Of a stretch of 64,000 nt of DNA, positions 1 to 8,219 are shown in pieces. Below the pieces are notes generated by a model. It had not been told where the DNA came from, ran no database searches, and saw nothing but the letters and a program-made list of their open reading frames with translations. The position numbers and the translations under genes were made by a program. How positions within the stretch are numbered: the first letter of the stretch is position 1; the number at the start of each line of letters is the position of its first letter. The DNA lies in contig NZ_CP194171.1 of the NCBI RefSeq assembly GCF_050908845.1, positions 2,418,001 to 2,482,000 on the forward strand, given 5' to 3'. The DNA comes from Marinobacterium_D sp050908845 (GTDB lineage: Bacteria > Pseudomonadota > Gammaproteobacteria > Pseudomonadales > Balneatricaceae).

Positions 1-79
1 CCGTTATTCGCCAAGTCCTGAGGCGAGGCAGGTTGTTCGCTTGTACGTGCCGCTGTTAGTCGGCGCGGTAATAAGAATG

Positions 80-112
80 AAAATAATAACTTAATATATT
101 AATAACTATAAA
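80..112 (+). promoter_or_regulatory. A/T-rich leader with AANAANAA motif before the TRAP operon
   Basis: The leader of the TRAP operon is very A/T rich compared with its surroundings. AATAATAA (82-89) fits the AANAANAA pattern bound by Hfq/Crc in pseudomonads. A GAGGAAAG ribosome-binding site follows at about 121-128. No convincing -35/-10 pair was found. A regulatory role is inference only, strengthened by the candidate CrcZ-like RNA at 7664. Confidence 0.3.
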
Positions 113-134
113 ACCAAGCTGAGGAAAGGTAAAA

Positions 135-1175
135 ATGACTGGCTATAAATTGATTTCAAAAATAAAAGCCACCGTTGCAGTAGGCGCACTGACCCTGTCG
201 GGCAGCGCCTTCGCGGAAACAGTACTCCATGTGGGTACCTGGTTGCCGCCGACCAATCCGATGAATGCCGTAGTCTGGCCGACCTGGTCCAAGTGGGTTG
301 AAGAGGCAACGGAAGGGCGGGTTCGTGTCGAAATCCAGGATGGTCTGGGACATCCGAAAACCCTGTTCCAGATGGTCGAGGACGGCATCGTTGACGCCAG
401 CTTCAGCTATCACGGCTATGTGCCTGGCCGGTTCAAGCTGCCGCAGGTGGTAGAGCAGCCGGGTCTCGGTGTAACGGCCGAAGCGGGTTCTGTGGCGCTA
501 TGGCGCGTGTACGACCAGTACTTCAAGGACAGTGACGAGTTTGTTGGCCTGGAAGTAATCGGTATGTTCACCCATGGCCCCGGCTATATCCACTCGAAAC
601 AGCCGATCACCTCCTGGGATCAGATCAAGGGACAGAAAATCCGCATCGGCGGCGGCGTCCAGACCGACCTTGGTGAGCGCATGGGCATTACCCCGGTAGC
701 GGCTCCGGCACCCAAGGTGTACGAGATGTTGCAGCAGGGTGTTATTGACGGCGTATTCCTGCCGATGGGTGAACAGAAGGCGCTGCGCCTGCACGAGGTC
801 GCACCCAACGTGACCGTATTACCGGGCGGCATGTACCTGGGCAGCTTCTCCATCTTTATGAATCCTGATTTCCTTGACGACCTTGACCCGAAAGACCGCG
901 AGGCGATTCTCAGCGTCTCCGGCGAAAAGCTGTCGCAGATGGCCGGCAAGGCCTGGGATGCGTTTGATGAAGAGGGCCTGAAAGTAGCTCAGGAGACCGG
1001 CGTTAACGTTATCAACGTGAAAGAAGGCGATCCGATGGCGGTCGAGTTCAACACCCTGATCGAAGGTATGAACGACGCCTGGGTCAAGAGTGTCGAGGAT
1101 CGCGGGGTGGATGCCCAGGCAGCGATCGATGACCTGCAGAGCATCGCCCACACCTACGCCAGCGAGCAGCAGTAA
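135..1175 (+). CDS. TRAP transporter substrate-binding protein (DctP family)
   Basis: This is the periplasmic solute receptor of a tripartite ATP-independent periplasmic transporter, which captures an organic acid and delivers it to the membrane permeases encoded next. The 346-residue protein starts with a signal peptide (basic start, hydrophobic core, cleavage after about residue 27 at SAFA-E), followed by the DctP fold. The stretch around KIRIGGG (near residue 170) fits the conserved arginine region that binds a carboxylate in this family. A good ribosome-binding site (GAGGAAAG) precedes the ATG. It is the first gene of a three-gene operon, 12 bases before the small permease gene. The substrate cannot be told from sequence; dicarboxylates or other carboxylates are typical. 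Confidence 0.9.
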   Translation: MTGYKLISKIKATVAVGALTLSGSAFAETVLHVGTWLPPTNPMNAVVWPTWSKWVEEATEGRVRVEIQDGLGHPKTLFQMVEDGIVDASFSYHGYVPGRFKLPQVVEQPGLGVTAEAGSVALWRVYDQYFKDSDEFVGLEVIGMFTHGPGYIHSKQPITSWDQIKGQKIRIGGGVQTDLGERMGITPVAAPAPKVYEMLQQGVIDGVFLPMGEQKALRLHEVAPNVTVLPGGMYLGSFSIFMNPDFLDDLDPKDREAILSVSGEKLSQMAGKAWDAFDEEGLKVAQETGVNVINVKEGDPMAVEFNTLIEGMNDAWVKSVEDRGVDAQAAIDDLQSIAHTYASEQQ

Positions 1176-1187
1176 CAGGTACTTCAA

Positions 1188-1703
1188 ATGTCTATTGTCG
1201 CATGGGTTAATGCCCACTACGACGAGCGGGGGCCGGTCCGCTGGCTGGCCTTCGCCTTGGAAGTAGTGGCTGCAGCAGTACTCTTTTTTCTGATGGCGCT
1301 GACCTGCGTGGATGTGGCCGGGCGCTACCTGTTCAGTAATTCCGTGGATGGTGCCACCGAGCTGACGGAAATCGGTCTGGCGATCATGATTTTCGCCGAA
1401 ATGCCGGTGGTTACCTGGCGCGGGGGGCATATCGTTGTCGATATTCTTGACCGTGTCCTGGGTAGCAAGCTGGTTAAGGCGCTGGGGCTTCTGGCTGCGC
1501 TGGTGATCTCCACGTCGATGTATTTCCTGGGTGTGCGCATCTTTGAGTTGGCTGAGCGCTCTCTGCGGCGTGGGGTCGAGACCGAATATCTCGGTATACC
1601 GACCGGCTATATCGTTGAATATATCGCGGTGATGAGCTGGTTCACGGCATTCGGGATGATCAGTTACGGTATCTACCGCATTCTGACCTCGCAAACAAAA
1701 TAA
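1188..1703 (+). CDS. TRAP transporter small permease (DctQ family)
   Basis: This 171-residue inner-membrane protein has four predicted hydrophobic segments, the usual size and topology of the DctQ subunit. With the large permease it forms the sodium-driven transport unit that receives substrate from the periplasmic receptor. The motif WRGGHIVVDIL near the middle matches the conserved loop of DctQ proteins. It lies between the receptor and large-permease genes with short spacers, so it is almost certainly cotranscribed with them. Confidence 0.9.
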   Translation: MSIVAWVNAHYDERGPVRWLAFALEVVAAAVLFFLMALTCVDVAGRYLFSNSVDGATELTEIGLAIMIFAEMPVVTWRGGHIVVDILDRVLGSKLVKALGLLAALVISTSMYFLGVRIFELAERSLRRGVETEYLGIPTGYIVEYIAVMSWFTAFGMISYGIYRILTSQTK

Positions 1704-1722
1704 AGCCTGAAGGGTAGTGTCT

Positions 1723-3051
1723 ATGTCTGTTGTACTGCTCGGATTTGCTGTCCTGCTACTGCTGATCCTGGTCGTCAGAATGCCGATCGCCTTTGCCATG
1801 GGGCTGGTTGGCTTTTTCGGTTTCGCCGCGCTGATGGGGCTGGAATTCAACAACCTGTTCGATTTCCGCTGGAACGGTGTGCTGTCCATGGCCTCCTACC
1901 GGGTGATCGATACGGTGCAGGAGTACAGCCTGTCGGTGATCCCTCTATTTATCCTGATGGGGAACCTGGTCACCCGCTCCGGCCTGTCGCAGGAGCTTTA
2001 CCATGTTTCCAACGCCTTTCTGGGGCACCGTAAGGGTGGTCTGTCCATGGCCACGGTGGTGGCCTGTGGCGGTTTCTCCGCGATCTGCGGTTCAAGCCTG
2101 GCAACCTCGGCCACCATGGCGAGGGTGGCGATGCCGCCGATGCGTAAATATGGCTACTCGGATGCGCTGGCGACCGCCTCGATCGCGGCCGGTGGTACCC
2201 TGGGCATCCTGATTCCGCCCAGTGTCATACTGGTGATCTACGGCCTGCTGACAGAATCCAGTATCCGTGAACTCTTTGCCGCCGGTTTTATTCCCGGCAT
2301 GCTCGGTATCCTGCTTTACCTCGCTGCAGTGAAGTATGTGGTGTGGCGTGATCCGTCACAGGGACCGGCAGGAGAGCGGATGTCCTGGCCGGAGCGTCTG
2401 GAGGCGCTGAAAGGTATCTGGGGTGTATTGCTGCTGTTCGTGATCGTCATGGGCGGCATCTACCTGGGTGTCTTTACACCGACAGAAGCGGCCGGTATCG
2501 GCGCGGGCGGTGCGTTTCTGATCGCCCTGGCGCGACGCCGTCTGTCGCTGGCGATCCTGTTCGAAACGCTGAGCGATACCGCCCGTACTTCGGCGATGCT
2601 GTTTGGTGTCGTGATCGGTGCACTGATTTTCTCCGACTTCATCAACCGTGCCGGTCTGCCCGATGCGCTGCTGGGGATAGTGACCAGTCTGGATGTGGCG
2701 CCCATCGTGGTGATTCTGGTGATCCTGGCGATCTACATCGTGCTGGGGATGGTGTTCGAGAGCCTGTCGATGATGCTGCTGACGGTGCCGGTGTTCTATC
2801 CGCTGGTGGCCAGCATGGGCTTCGACCTGGTCTGGTTCGGTATCGTTGTCGTAGTGGTGACGGAGATCAGTTTGATCACTCCGCCGGTGGGCATGAACGT
2901 CTTCGTACTCAGTGCGGTACTGCGCGACGTGAAGACCGGTACGATCTTTAAAGGGGTTACGCCCTTCTGGTGTGCCGATATAGTACGTCTGGCGCTGATC
3001 GTGTTCGTGGTTCAGATTTCCATGTTCCTGCCGGACCTGCTTTATCGCTAA
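1723..3051 (+). CDS. TRAP transporter large permease (DctM family)
   Basis: This is the main membrane subunit of the TRAP transporter, about 442 residues with around a dozen hydrophobic helices, a normal length for the family. The segments around CGSSLATSATMARVAMP and GTLGILIPPSVILVIYG are typical DctM signatures near the ion and substrate pathway. Two starts are possible, GTG at 1717 and ATG at 1723. The GAAGGG ribosome-binding site at 1709-1714 is 8 bases from the ATG and only 2 from the GTG, so I chose the ATG. It is the last gene of the operon and is followed by a strong terminator. Confidence 0.9.
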   Translation: MSVVLLGFAVLLLLILVVRMPIAFAMGLVGFFGFAALMGLEFNNLFDFRWNGVLSMASYRVIDTVQEYSLSVIPLFILMGNLVTRSGLSQELYHVSNAFLGHRKGGLSMATVVACGGFSAICGSSLATSATMARVAMPPMRKYGYSDALATASIAAGGTLGILIPPSVILVIYGLLTESSIRELFAAGFIPGMLGILLYLAAVKYVVWRDPSQGPAGERMSWPERLEALKGIWGVLLLFVIVMGGIYLGVFTPTEAAGIGAGGAFLIALARRRLSLAILFETLSDTARTSAMLFGVVIGALIFSDFINRAGLPDALLGIVTSLDVAPIVVILVILAIYIVLGMVFESLSMMLLTVPVFYPLVASMGFDLVWFGIVVVVVTEISLITPPVGMNVFVLSAVLRDVKTGTIFKGVTPFWCADIVRLALIVFVVQISMFLPDLLYR

Positions 3052-3089
3052 GCTCTTTACACCCCGACCAGGGGCCTTGGATTGAACCT

Positions 3090-3130
3090 AAAGCGGCTGC
3101 CAGATTGACCAACCTGGCAGCCGCTTTTTT
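3090..3130 (+). terminator. Rho-independent terminator of the TRAP operon
   Basis: A 14-base stem (AAAGCGGCTGCCAG at 3090-3103 pairing with CTGGCAGCCGCTTT at 3114-3127) closes a 10-base loop and runs into a T tract. It lies 39 bases after the DctM stop. The A-rich 5' side means it may also work for the converging osmolyte-transport operon. Confidence 0.9.
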
Positions 3131-3256
3131 CTGCATTCACCTAAAGTCAGCCTCTGCCAAAACAGGGTGTCGGTGCTTTAAGGGCCTTTCATCAGTGTCG
3201 GCTAAAGGTGCCTGTCGTGCGTTTTTCTTGGCCTTTTCCCTTCCTGCTCAGACCGC

Positions 3257-4000
3257 CTAATCCAGCGCCGTAAACCGCCTCTCCAGCTTCACGAACAATG
3301 CATCCAGCAGCATCGCCATCAACGCGACGATCAGGCCGCCGTGTAGCACGAAGGCGAGGTTATCGGTGAGGATGCCGGCGATGATCACTTCACCGAGTCC
3401 TTTGGCGGCGACGGTTGAGCCGATGGTCGCTGTGCCGATGCTGATAATGACCGACAGGCGCATACCGGTGATGATCAGCGGCAGGGCCAATGGCAGTTCC
3501 ACCTGCCAGAAGCGTTGCACACCACTCAGACCGAGGCCGCGCGCGGCCTCTTTGACGGTCTCCGGAACTTCGCTCAAACCGGCCAGGGTGTTTTCAAACA
3601 CCGGCAGCAGGCCGTAAAGGAACAGGGCGATCAGTGTGGGCCAGGAGCCGAAGCCGACGGCCGGCACGGCCAGGGCGAGGACGGCCACCGGCGGCAGTGT
3701 CTGGCCCAGGTTGGCCAGGGCGCGGGCAAGGGGGAGAAAGTCGCTGCCACTGGGGCGGCTGACAAGGACCGCCGCCAGTATGGCGATAACCGAGGCGGCG
3801 GCGATGGCGATCACGACCAGAAGCAGATGCCAGCCTACCAGATCGATAAAGCTGTCGCGGGCATAGATGGCCGGTGCGTTGGCAGGCGCAAGCGGCTCCA
3901 GCAGCGGATTGAGGCTGTCACTGCCCAGGGTTAGCCAGACGAGAAGCAGCAGGGGGATCAGGGCGCCGCGCCAGTGCCGCCAGATGTTTTTGCCGCTCAT
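3257..4000 (-). CDS. yehW: Osmolyte ABC transporter permease, YehW type
   Basis: This is a 247-residue inner-membrane permease of the proline/glycine-betaine (OpuCB/ProW-like) importer group. It has about six hydrophobic segments and the binding-protein-dependent transport signature around EAARGLGLSGVQRFWQVELPLALP, where the cytoplasmic coupling helix meets the ATPase. It abuts the ATPase gene with no spacer. The four-gene order (binding protein, long permease, ATPase, short permease) and the individual lengths match the Escherichia coli osmF-yehYXW operon, which codes for a low-affinity glycine-betaine-type importer. The real substrate here is not shown by sequence. Confidence 0.85.
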   Translation of the reverse strand: MSGKNIWRHWRGALIPLLLLVWLTLGSDSLNPLLEPLAPANAPAIYARDSFIDLVGWHLLLVVIAIAAASVIAILAAVLVSRPSGSDFLPLARALANLGQTLPPVAVLALAVPAVGFGSWPTLIALFLYGLLPVFENTLAGLSEVPETVKEAARGLGLSGVQRFWQVELPLALPLIITGMRLSVIISIGTATIGSTVAAKGLGEVIIAGILTDNLAFVLHGGLIVALMAMLLDALFVKLERRFTALD

Positions 4001-4972
4001 TCAGGCCTCCGTGCCCGGCTCTTGCGGCCTTTGGCCGATACTGAGCAGCCGCTCCATGCTGATGGCGCCGCAGGTATCACCGTTCTCGGAGGTAACGCGC
4101 AGCACCGGGCTCTGTTGCCAGATCTGCCGCGCCAGGGCATCGCGCAGGGTGGCGCTGGCTTCGATACTGGGTGTTTGGTCACCCAGGTCAAAATTTTCCG
4201 GCTTTTCCATCAGGTCCGCGATAGTGCGCAGGGACAGCAACCTCAGGGCGCGTTCTTCACCGCCCACCAGGTTACTGACAAAGCCTTCTCGGGGGTTGCG
4301 CAGCAGTTCCTCCGGCGTGGCCTGTTGCAGCAGCTTGCCGCCATCCATCACCGCGATCCTGTCCGCCAGCCGGATCGCTTCCTCGATATCGTGAGTGACG
4401 ATGATCAGCGTAATGCCCAGCAGCCGCTGTATCTGTTTGAGTTCCAGTTGCAGGCGTTCGCGGGTCAGCGGGTCCAGGGCACCGAACGGTTCGTCCATCA
4501 ACATCAGGTCGGGTTTGGCGGCCAGGGCGCGGGCGACGCCGATGCGCTGCTGTTCGCCACCGGATAGACGGTTTGGCTTGCGATGGGCAAAGGTATCAAA
4601 CTCCATCTTCAGCAGTTCCAGCAGCTCGCGTACCCGGTCGTCGATCTTTTGCTCACTCCAGCCGAGCAGGCGCGGGACCGTGGCAATATTTTCATAGACG
4701 GTACGATGAGGAAAAAGCCCCACGCCCTGAATCGCGTAACCTATCCGTCGTCTTAACTGCTCGGGGCGCTGTTCACGGATATCCTCGCCATCGATCAGCA
4801 CCGTGCCGCTGCTCGGTTCGATCAGCCGGTTGATCATTTTCAGCGTGGTGGATTTGCCGCAGCCGGAGGTGCCGATCAGGGCGCAGATCTCACCGGTATT
4901 GACCGTTAGATTCAGGTCGTCCACCGCTTTCTGCTCGCCAAACACGCGGCTGAGGTGCTTAAGCTCGATCAT
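4001..4972 (-). CDS. yehX: Osmolyte ABC transporter ATP-binding protein, YehX type
   Basis: This cytoplasmic ATPase powers the osmolyte importer. The 323 residues contain Walker A GTSGCGKST (34-42), the ABC signature LSGGEQQ (136-142), Walker B LMLMDE (156-161) and the switch histidine in THD. The last 70 or so residues resemble a single CBS-like segment, the region that senses ionic strength in the OpuA/ProV group. Whether it regulates here is unknown. Its ATG overlaps the stop codon of the upstream permease by one base, which indicates tight translational coupling within the operon. Confidence 0.88.
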   Translation of the reverse strand: MIELKHLSRVFGEQKAVDDLNLTVNTGEICALIGTSGCGKSTTLKMINRLIEPSSGTVLIDGEDIREQRPEQLRRRIGYAIQGVGLFPHRTVYENIATVPRLLGWSEQKIDDRVRELLELLKMEFDTFAHRKPNRLSGGEQQRIGVARALAAKPDLMLMDEPFGALDPLTRERLQLELKQIQRLLGITLIIVTHDIEEAIRLADRIAVMDGGKLLQQATPEELLRNPREGFVSNLVGGEERALRLLSLRTIADLMEKPENFDLGDQTPSIEASATLRDALARQIWQQSPVLRVTSENGDTCGAISMERLLSIGQRPQEPGTEA

Positions 4973-6126
4973 CAGTTCTCCCTCTGTGTCAGCGCGATCA
5001 GGGTATCGATCACCATCGCCGCCACAAACGCCAGCAGAATGGTGGGCAAGGTGCCGAGCAGAACCAGGTCGGTGGCGGTCTGGCCCAGCCCCTGAAAGAT
5101 ATAGGTGCCATAGCCACCACCACCGATCAAACCGGCCACGGCCACCAGGCCGATATTCATGGTCAGCACGATGCGCAGGCCAGAGAGCATCACCGGCAGT
5201 GCCAGTGGCAGCTCGACCTGCCAGAGCCGTTGCCTGCGGCTCATGCCCATCCCCCTGGCCGCCTGCAGAATCGCCGGATCCAGTCCGTCGAAGCCGGCGG
5301 CGGTATTACTGACGATCGGTAGGAGCGAATACAGAAACAGTGCGATAAGCGCAGGCGCGGCGCCTATGCCCCGGATACCGAACTCTGACAGCAGCGGAAA
5401 GGCAGCGGCCAGCAGGCTTAACGGGATCATCAGCAGGCCGAACATAGCCAGGCTCGGGATCGTCTGCAGCAGGCTCAATACCGGCAGCACAGCCGCGCGC
5501 AGACGTTCTGAGCGGTGGCAGCGGATGCCGAGGGGCACGCCGATCAGCAGGGCAGGCAGAATGCTCCCCGCGACCAGCAGCAGATGCCGGCCTCCCTGTT
5601 GCCAGAAACGCTCCTGATTACGGTATTCCAGCATCAGCGAAATCTGGTCCCAGAGCCCGCTGGCGAGCAGGGAAAACAGCAGTGCCAGGTAGGTCGCTAC
5701 CAGCGCGAGACGGGGCAGGGGTGTCATCCGCAGTTTAACCAGCGCATCGGTCATCAGCAGACCGAGCAGCAGTAGCAGTGCCCAGAAACCGCTGCCCAGG
5801 GACACCCGGGCAAAAGGTCCCTGGTTTTCCAGCAGGGCTCCGGTGCTGGAACCCACGGCGCTGATCAATAGCAGCAACGCCAGCGCGTTGAGAATCAGCC
5901 GGGGCCAGAAGCGGCGGGAAAAAACAGCGCTGAGCAGGGCCAGCAGCAGGGCGGGAAGAAACAGGAGGAACCCGCGCTGCTGCCAAAGCTCACTGAGCGC
6001 GATGCCCTGGCCCGGCATAATCCGGTTGGGCTGCAGGTTGACCAGCGGCAGCAGGGTCAGCGCAATCAGGCTGGCCAGCGCGAGGGTCAGCCCAAGTCGG
6101 TCGACGCGGTGATCAGGAAAAAGCAC
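4972..6126 (-). CDS. yehY: Osmolyte ABC transporter permease, YehY type (long form)
   Basis: This 384-residue permease has an extra N-terminal half with several hydrophobic helices before the usual transport domain, exactly the size class of E. coli YehY (about 385 residues). The coupling motif around AARGMGMSRRQRLWQVELPL lies in the C-terminal half. It would form a heterodimer with the YehW-like permease. Its start overlaps the stop of the binding-protein gene by one base, so all four genes form one transcript read from the osmF-like gene. Confidence 0.86.
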   Translation of the reverse strand: MLFPDHRVDRLGLTLALASLIALTLLPLVNLQPNRIMPGQGIALSELWQQRGFLLFLPALLLALLSAVFSRRFWPRLILNALALLLLISAVGSSTGALLENQGPFARVSLGSGFWALLLLLGLLMTDALVKLRMTPLPRLALVATYLALLFSLLASGLWDQISLMLEYRNQERFWQQGGRHLLLVAGSILPALLIGVPLGIRCHRSERLRAAVLPVLSLLQTIPSLAMFGLLMIPLSLLAAAFPLLSEFGIRGIGAAPALIALFLYSLLPIVSNTAAGFDGLDPAILQAARGMGMSRRQRLWQVELPLALPVMLSGLRIVLTMNIGLVAVAGLIGGGGYGTYIFQGLGQTATDLVLLGTLPTILLAFVAAMVIDTLIALTQREN

Positions 6127-7028
6127 TAGTTTGCTAGTCCGAGTTCCTCAAGATAGCTGGCAGCCACATCGCTGGCGTTCTCGCCGCCGATGGCGATGCG
6201 AGCGTTTAGCGCCTGCAGGGTTTCCAGGTCGAAGGATTCGAACACCGGTGCCAGCAGCTCCGCAATCTCAGGGTGAGCGTTCAGCACCTCCTCGCGGATG
6301 ATCGGCGTCGGTGCGTAAACCGGTTGCACGCCCTTGTCATCGGCCATTACCACCAGGCCGACGGCGGAGATGGCGCCATCGGTACCGTACACCATGGCGG
6401 CATTGGTGCCATCGGTCTGCAGCGCGGCGGCCTTGATGGTAGCCGCGGTATTGCCGCCGGAGAGCACCAGCAGTTGAGAGTCGTTCAGGCTGAATCCATA
6501 GGTCTGCTGAAACGCGGGCAGCACCGCCGGGCTGGATACAAACTCTGCTGACGCTGCCAGCTTGATCGTGCCGCCTTCACTGACGAAACGGCCGAAGTCG
6601 CTCATGCTGGCGAGCTTGCCTGCATCGGCAACCTCCTGGCGTACCGCGATCGCCCAGGTGTTGTTGGCATCCGCGGGGGTGAGCCAGACAATGTTGTTGG
6701 CGTCGTAATCCAGCTGTTTCGCCTTCTCATAGCCGGCCTCGAACGATTTCCATACCGGGTCGTCCGCCTGATTGAAGAAGAATGCGGCGTTGCCGGTGTA
6801 TTCGGGGTAGATATCGATCTCGCCGGAGGTGATCGCCTTGCGAACGATGGGGGTACCGCCAAGCTGAACTCGGTTCTCCACCTCCAGACCTGCATTATCG
6901 AGGCGCTGATAGATCAGATTGCCGAGCAGGCTGCCCTCGGTGTCGATCTTGGAGGAAACAACGATCGACTCAGCCTGGACCGAGGCGGTAAGGCACAACC
7001 CCAGCAGGGGGATCAGGTAGCGGGTCAT
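6126..7028 (-). CDS. osmF: Osmolyte ABC transporter periplasmic binding protein, OsmF type
   Basis: This is the periplasmic receptor of the glycine-betaine-family importer (OpuAC-like fold), about 300 residues with a 20-residue signal peptide ending at SVQA-ES. The open frame runs 41 codons further upstream, but the ATG at 7028 has a GGGAG ribosome-binding site and begins a clean signal peptide, so I take it as the start. Residues such as those in EYTGNAAFF and the tryptophans of the following lobe fit the quaternary-amine-binding family. It is the first gene of the osmF-yehYXW-like operon. Confidence 0.86.
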   Translation of the reverse strand: MTRYLIPLLGLCLTASVQAESIVVSSKIDTEGSLLGNLIYQRLDNAGLEVENRVQLGGTPIVRKAITSGEIDIYPEYTGNAAFFFNQADDPVWKSFEAGYEKAKQLDYDANNIVWLTPADANNTWAIAVRQEVADAGKLASMSDFGRFVSEGGTIKLAASAEFVSSPAVLPAFQQTYGFSLNDSQLLVLSGGNTAATIKAAALQTDGTNAAMVYGTDGAISAVGLVVMADDKGVQPVYAPTPIIREEVLNAHPEIAELLAPVFESFDLETLQALNARIAIGGENASDVAASYLEELGLAN

Positions 7029-7490
7029 CAGGTCATCTCCCTGTCGTTTTCTTCTGCGGTAAAGCTCCGGGCACCAGCGCGCCGGCCGACTCATAATCTG
7101 TTTGAGCCTAACACAAGCTTTTGATTTTTGCGGTCTGTGGGGAGTGATCAAGGTTAAGAACGTTCTTGGCCACCAGTGCGTGCTCGCAGCGCGGTGTAAC
7201 TATGAAATCTTCTGTCGAGGAGAATCAGTATCACATAGGAGGCATTGCGGGAGTTCGGGAGGAGGGCGTCACGTTCGGCCCAAGGCTGCCAGAATAGACA
7301 GGGCTAGCGCATCGACCGCTGTTGGCACGAAGCGGATTTTGGCTGTGCCCTATGATGTAATCGCCCTGGCGAGCTATAGGCACGGAGCAATCACTGGCGC
7401 ATGGCTCCACTAAAAAATCTCAAGCGTTAAAATGACAGAGGCCTACTGACGACCCGAAGTACGGAAGGATAAAAACAGAGGCAGCACCGC
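7029..7490. other. Intergenic stretch with no recognisable gene
   Basis: Between the osmF-like start and the regulatory region of the candidate small RNA I see no convincing coding sequence. A 103-codon open frame (7102-7413, plus strand) has no ribosome-binding site and a composition unlike a real protein. The promoter of the osmF operon must lie at the left end of this stretch, but I could not fix its elements. Confidence 0.5.
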
Positions 7491-7497
7491 AACCCGG

Positions 7498-7587
7498 TGT
7501 TACCAAAACAGTGTGTTACCTTCCTACCCATGCCGAACTGCTTAAACCGTAGCGAATGGAAACAACCTTCAGCTCGCAAACGTAACA
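7498..7587 (+). promoter_or_regulatory. Three TGTTAC/GTAACA half-sites, possible CbrB-like activator sites
   Basis: TGTTAC occurs at 7498-7503 and 7514-7519, and its complement GTAACA at 7582-7587, roughly 50-140 bases upstream of a sigma-54 -24/-12 element. As I recall, the Pseudomonas activator CbrB binds TGTTAC-N14-GTAACA upstream of the crcZ and crcY promoters. The spacing here is different: 10 bases between the direct copies and 62 before the inverted one. The assignment is therefore tentative, but the position is right for a bacterial enhancer. Confidence 0.45.
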
Positions 7588-7635
7588 GTCAGAAGGATTA
7601 AGGTAATAAATATAATAAAAACAAAGATTTAAGAA

Positions 7636-7654
7636 ATTGGCACGCGATCTGCCT
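7636..7654 (+). promoter_or_regulatory. Sigma-54 promoter (-24/-12) of the candidate CrcZ-like RNA
   Basis: The element TTGGCACGCGATCTGCCT has GG at 7639-7640 and GC at 7651-7652, the obligatory 12-base separation, and a -24 box identical to the consensus TTGGCACG. The -12 box is CTGC rather than TTGC. Transcription should begin near 7664. The A-rich, structured sequence that follows has no open frame, so this promoter most likely drives an RNA. Confidence 0.8.
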
Positions 7655-7663
7655 AGTATAGGC

Positions 7664-7860
7664 GCACAACAACAACGACGGTCTTAGATCGCCCGGCGGC
7701 AACAAAAATAAAAACAGCCGGGCAGGAATAGACAAATCGCCTCGAACAAAAATAACAATGAGGCTTAGCTGATCACAGAGCCTGGCGCTCCTAGATATAG
7801 GCGGCTGGCAATAAAAATAACAATCCGGGCGACTCTTGCACGGCTTTGTGATCAGTACTC
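7664..7860 (+). ncRNA. Candidate CrcZ/CrcY-like Hfq/Crc-sequestering small RNA
   Basis: Four A-rich motifs fit the AANAANAA pattern recognised by Hfq with Crc: near 7667-7676, 7701-7716, 7745-7758 and 7810-7823. Three lie in hairpin loops. One stem is 7 bp (GCCCGGC 7691-7697 with GCCGGGC 7717-7723). The second is 5 bp (GCCTC 7739-7743 with GAGGC 7760-7764). The fourth motif is held inside a 14-bp stem (7769-7782 with 7842-7855, one G-U pair). No open reading frame fits. In Pseudomonas, CrcZ and CrcY are made from CbrB/sigma-54 promoters and titrate Hfq/Crc to relieve catabolite repression; this locus has the same promoter type and the same motif-in-loop design. The 3' end is uncertain because no T tract was found. 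CrcZ is longer (about 400 bases), so the RNA may extend to about 8060. Confidence 0.7.
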
Positions 7861-8219
7861 ACCAATCCTCTTTCTCCTACAGCTCTGAACCGGTCACAGT
7901 CGTCCAGACACTTCACTGCGATGGAATCTCGCCCGTAATCAGCTTCGAGTTAATAACGCTCTGGCGGCTCTCGGGGTGGACACTCACCAGTTTTCAATGA
8001 TCGGCGCGAAGCGGCCACTCATGACTGATAATGAGTACTGAAAGCCTTTGGCAGGCTCGGGACGATTCAGTTCGCGACTCCATTATTTCAAGATATTAGT
8101 AATCTGATTTGTTCCAATAAGGCCTGGAATTAGCATAGATTCTCGTAAAATATTTGTTATCGTTGTTAACAATGCGCACCAAAAGCAATTGTTTTCAAGG
8201 TTATTACCAGAGACTCTAT
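7861..8219. other. Region between the candidate small RNA and the efflux gene
   Basis: No gene is evident. TCAGTACTCA (7852-7861) has a perfect inverted copy TGAGTACTGA at 8032-8041, so the small RNA may fold over a much longer 3' region. A short AGCCT/AGGCT hairpin follows near 8043-8057 without a T tract. The promoter of the downstream transporter must lie at the right end, which is A/T rich. Confidence 0.4.

Noticed and set aside
26..42. Sigma-54-like GG/GC pair upstream of the TRAP operon
   Set aside because: The 12-base spacing is present (27-28 and 39-40) but the flanking bases (AGGCAG and TCGC) fit poorly, and no enhancer site is visible in the short upstream sequence.
7102..7413. 103-codon plus-strand frame after the osmF-like gene
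   Set aside because: No ribosome-binding site, unusual composition and no similarity to known folds by eye.
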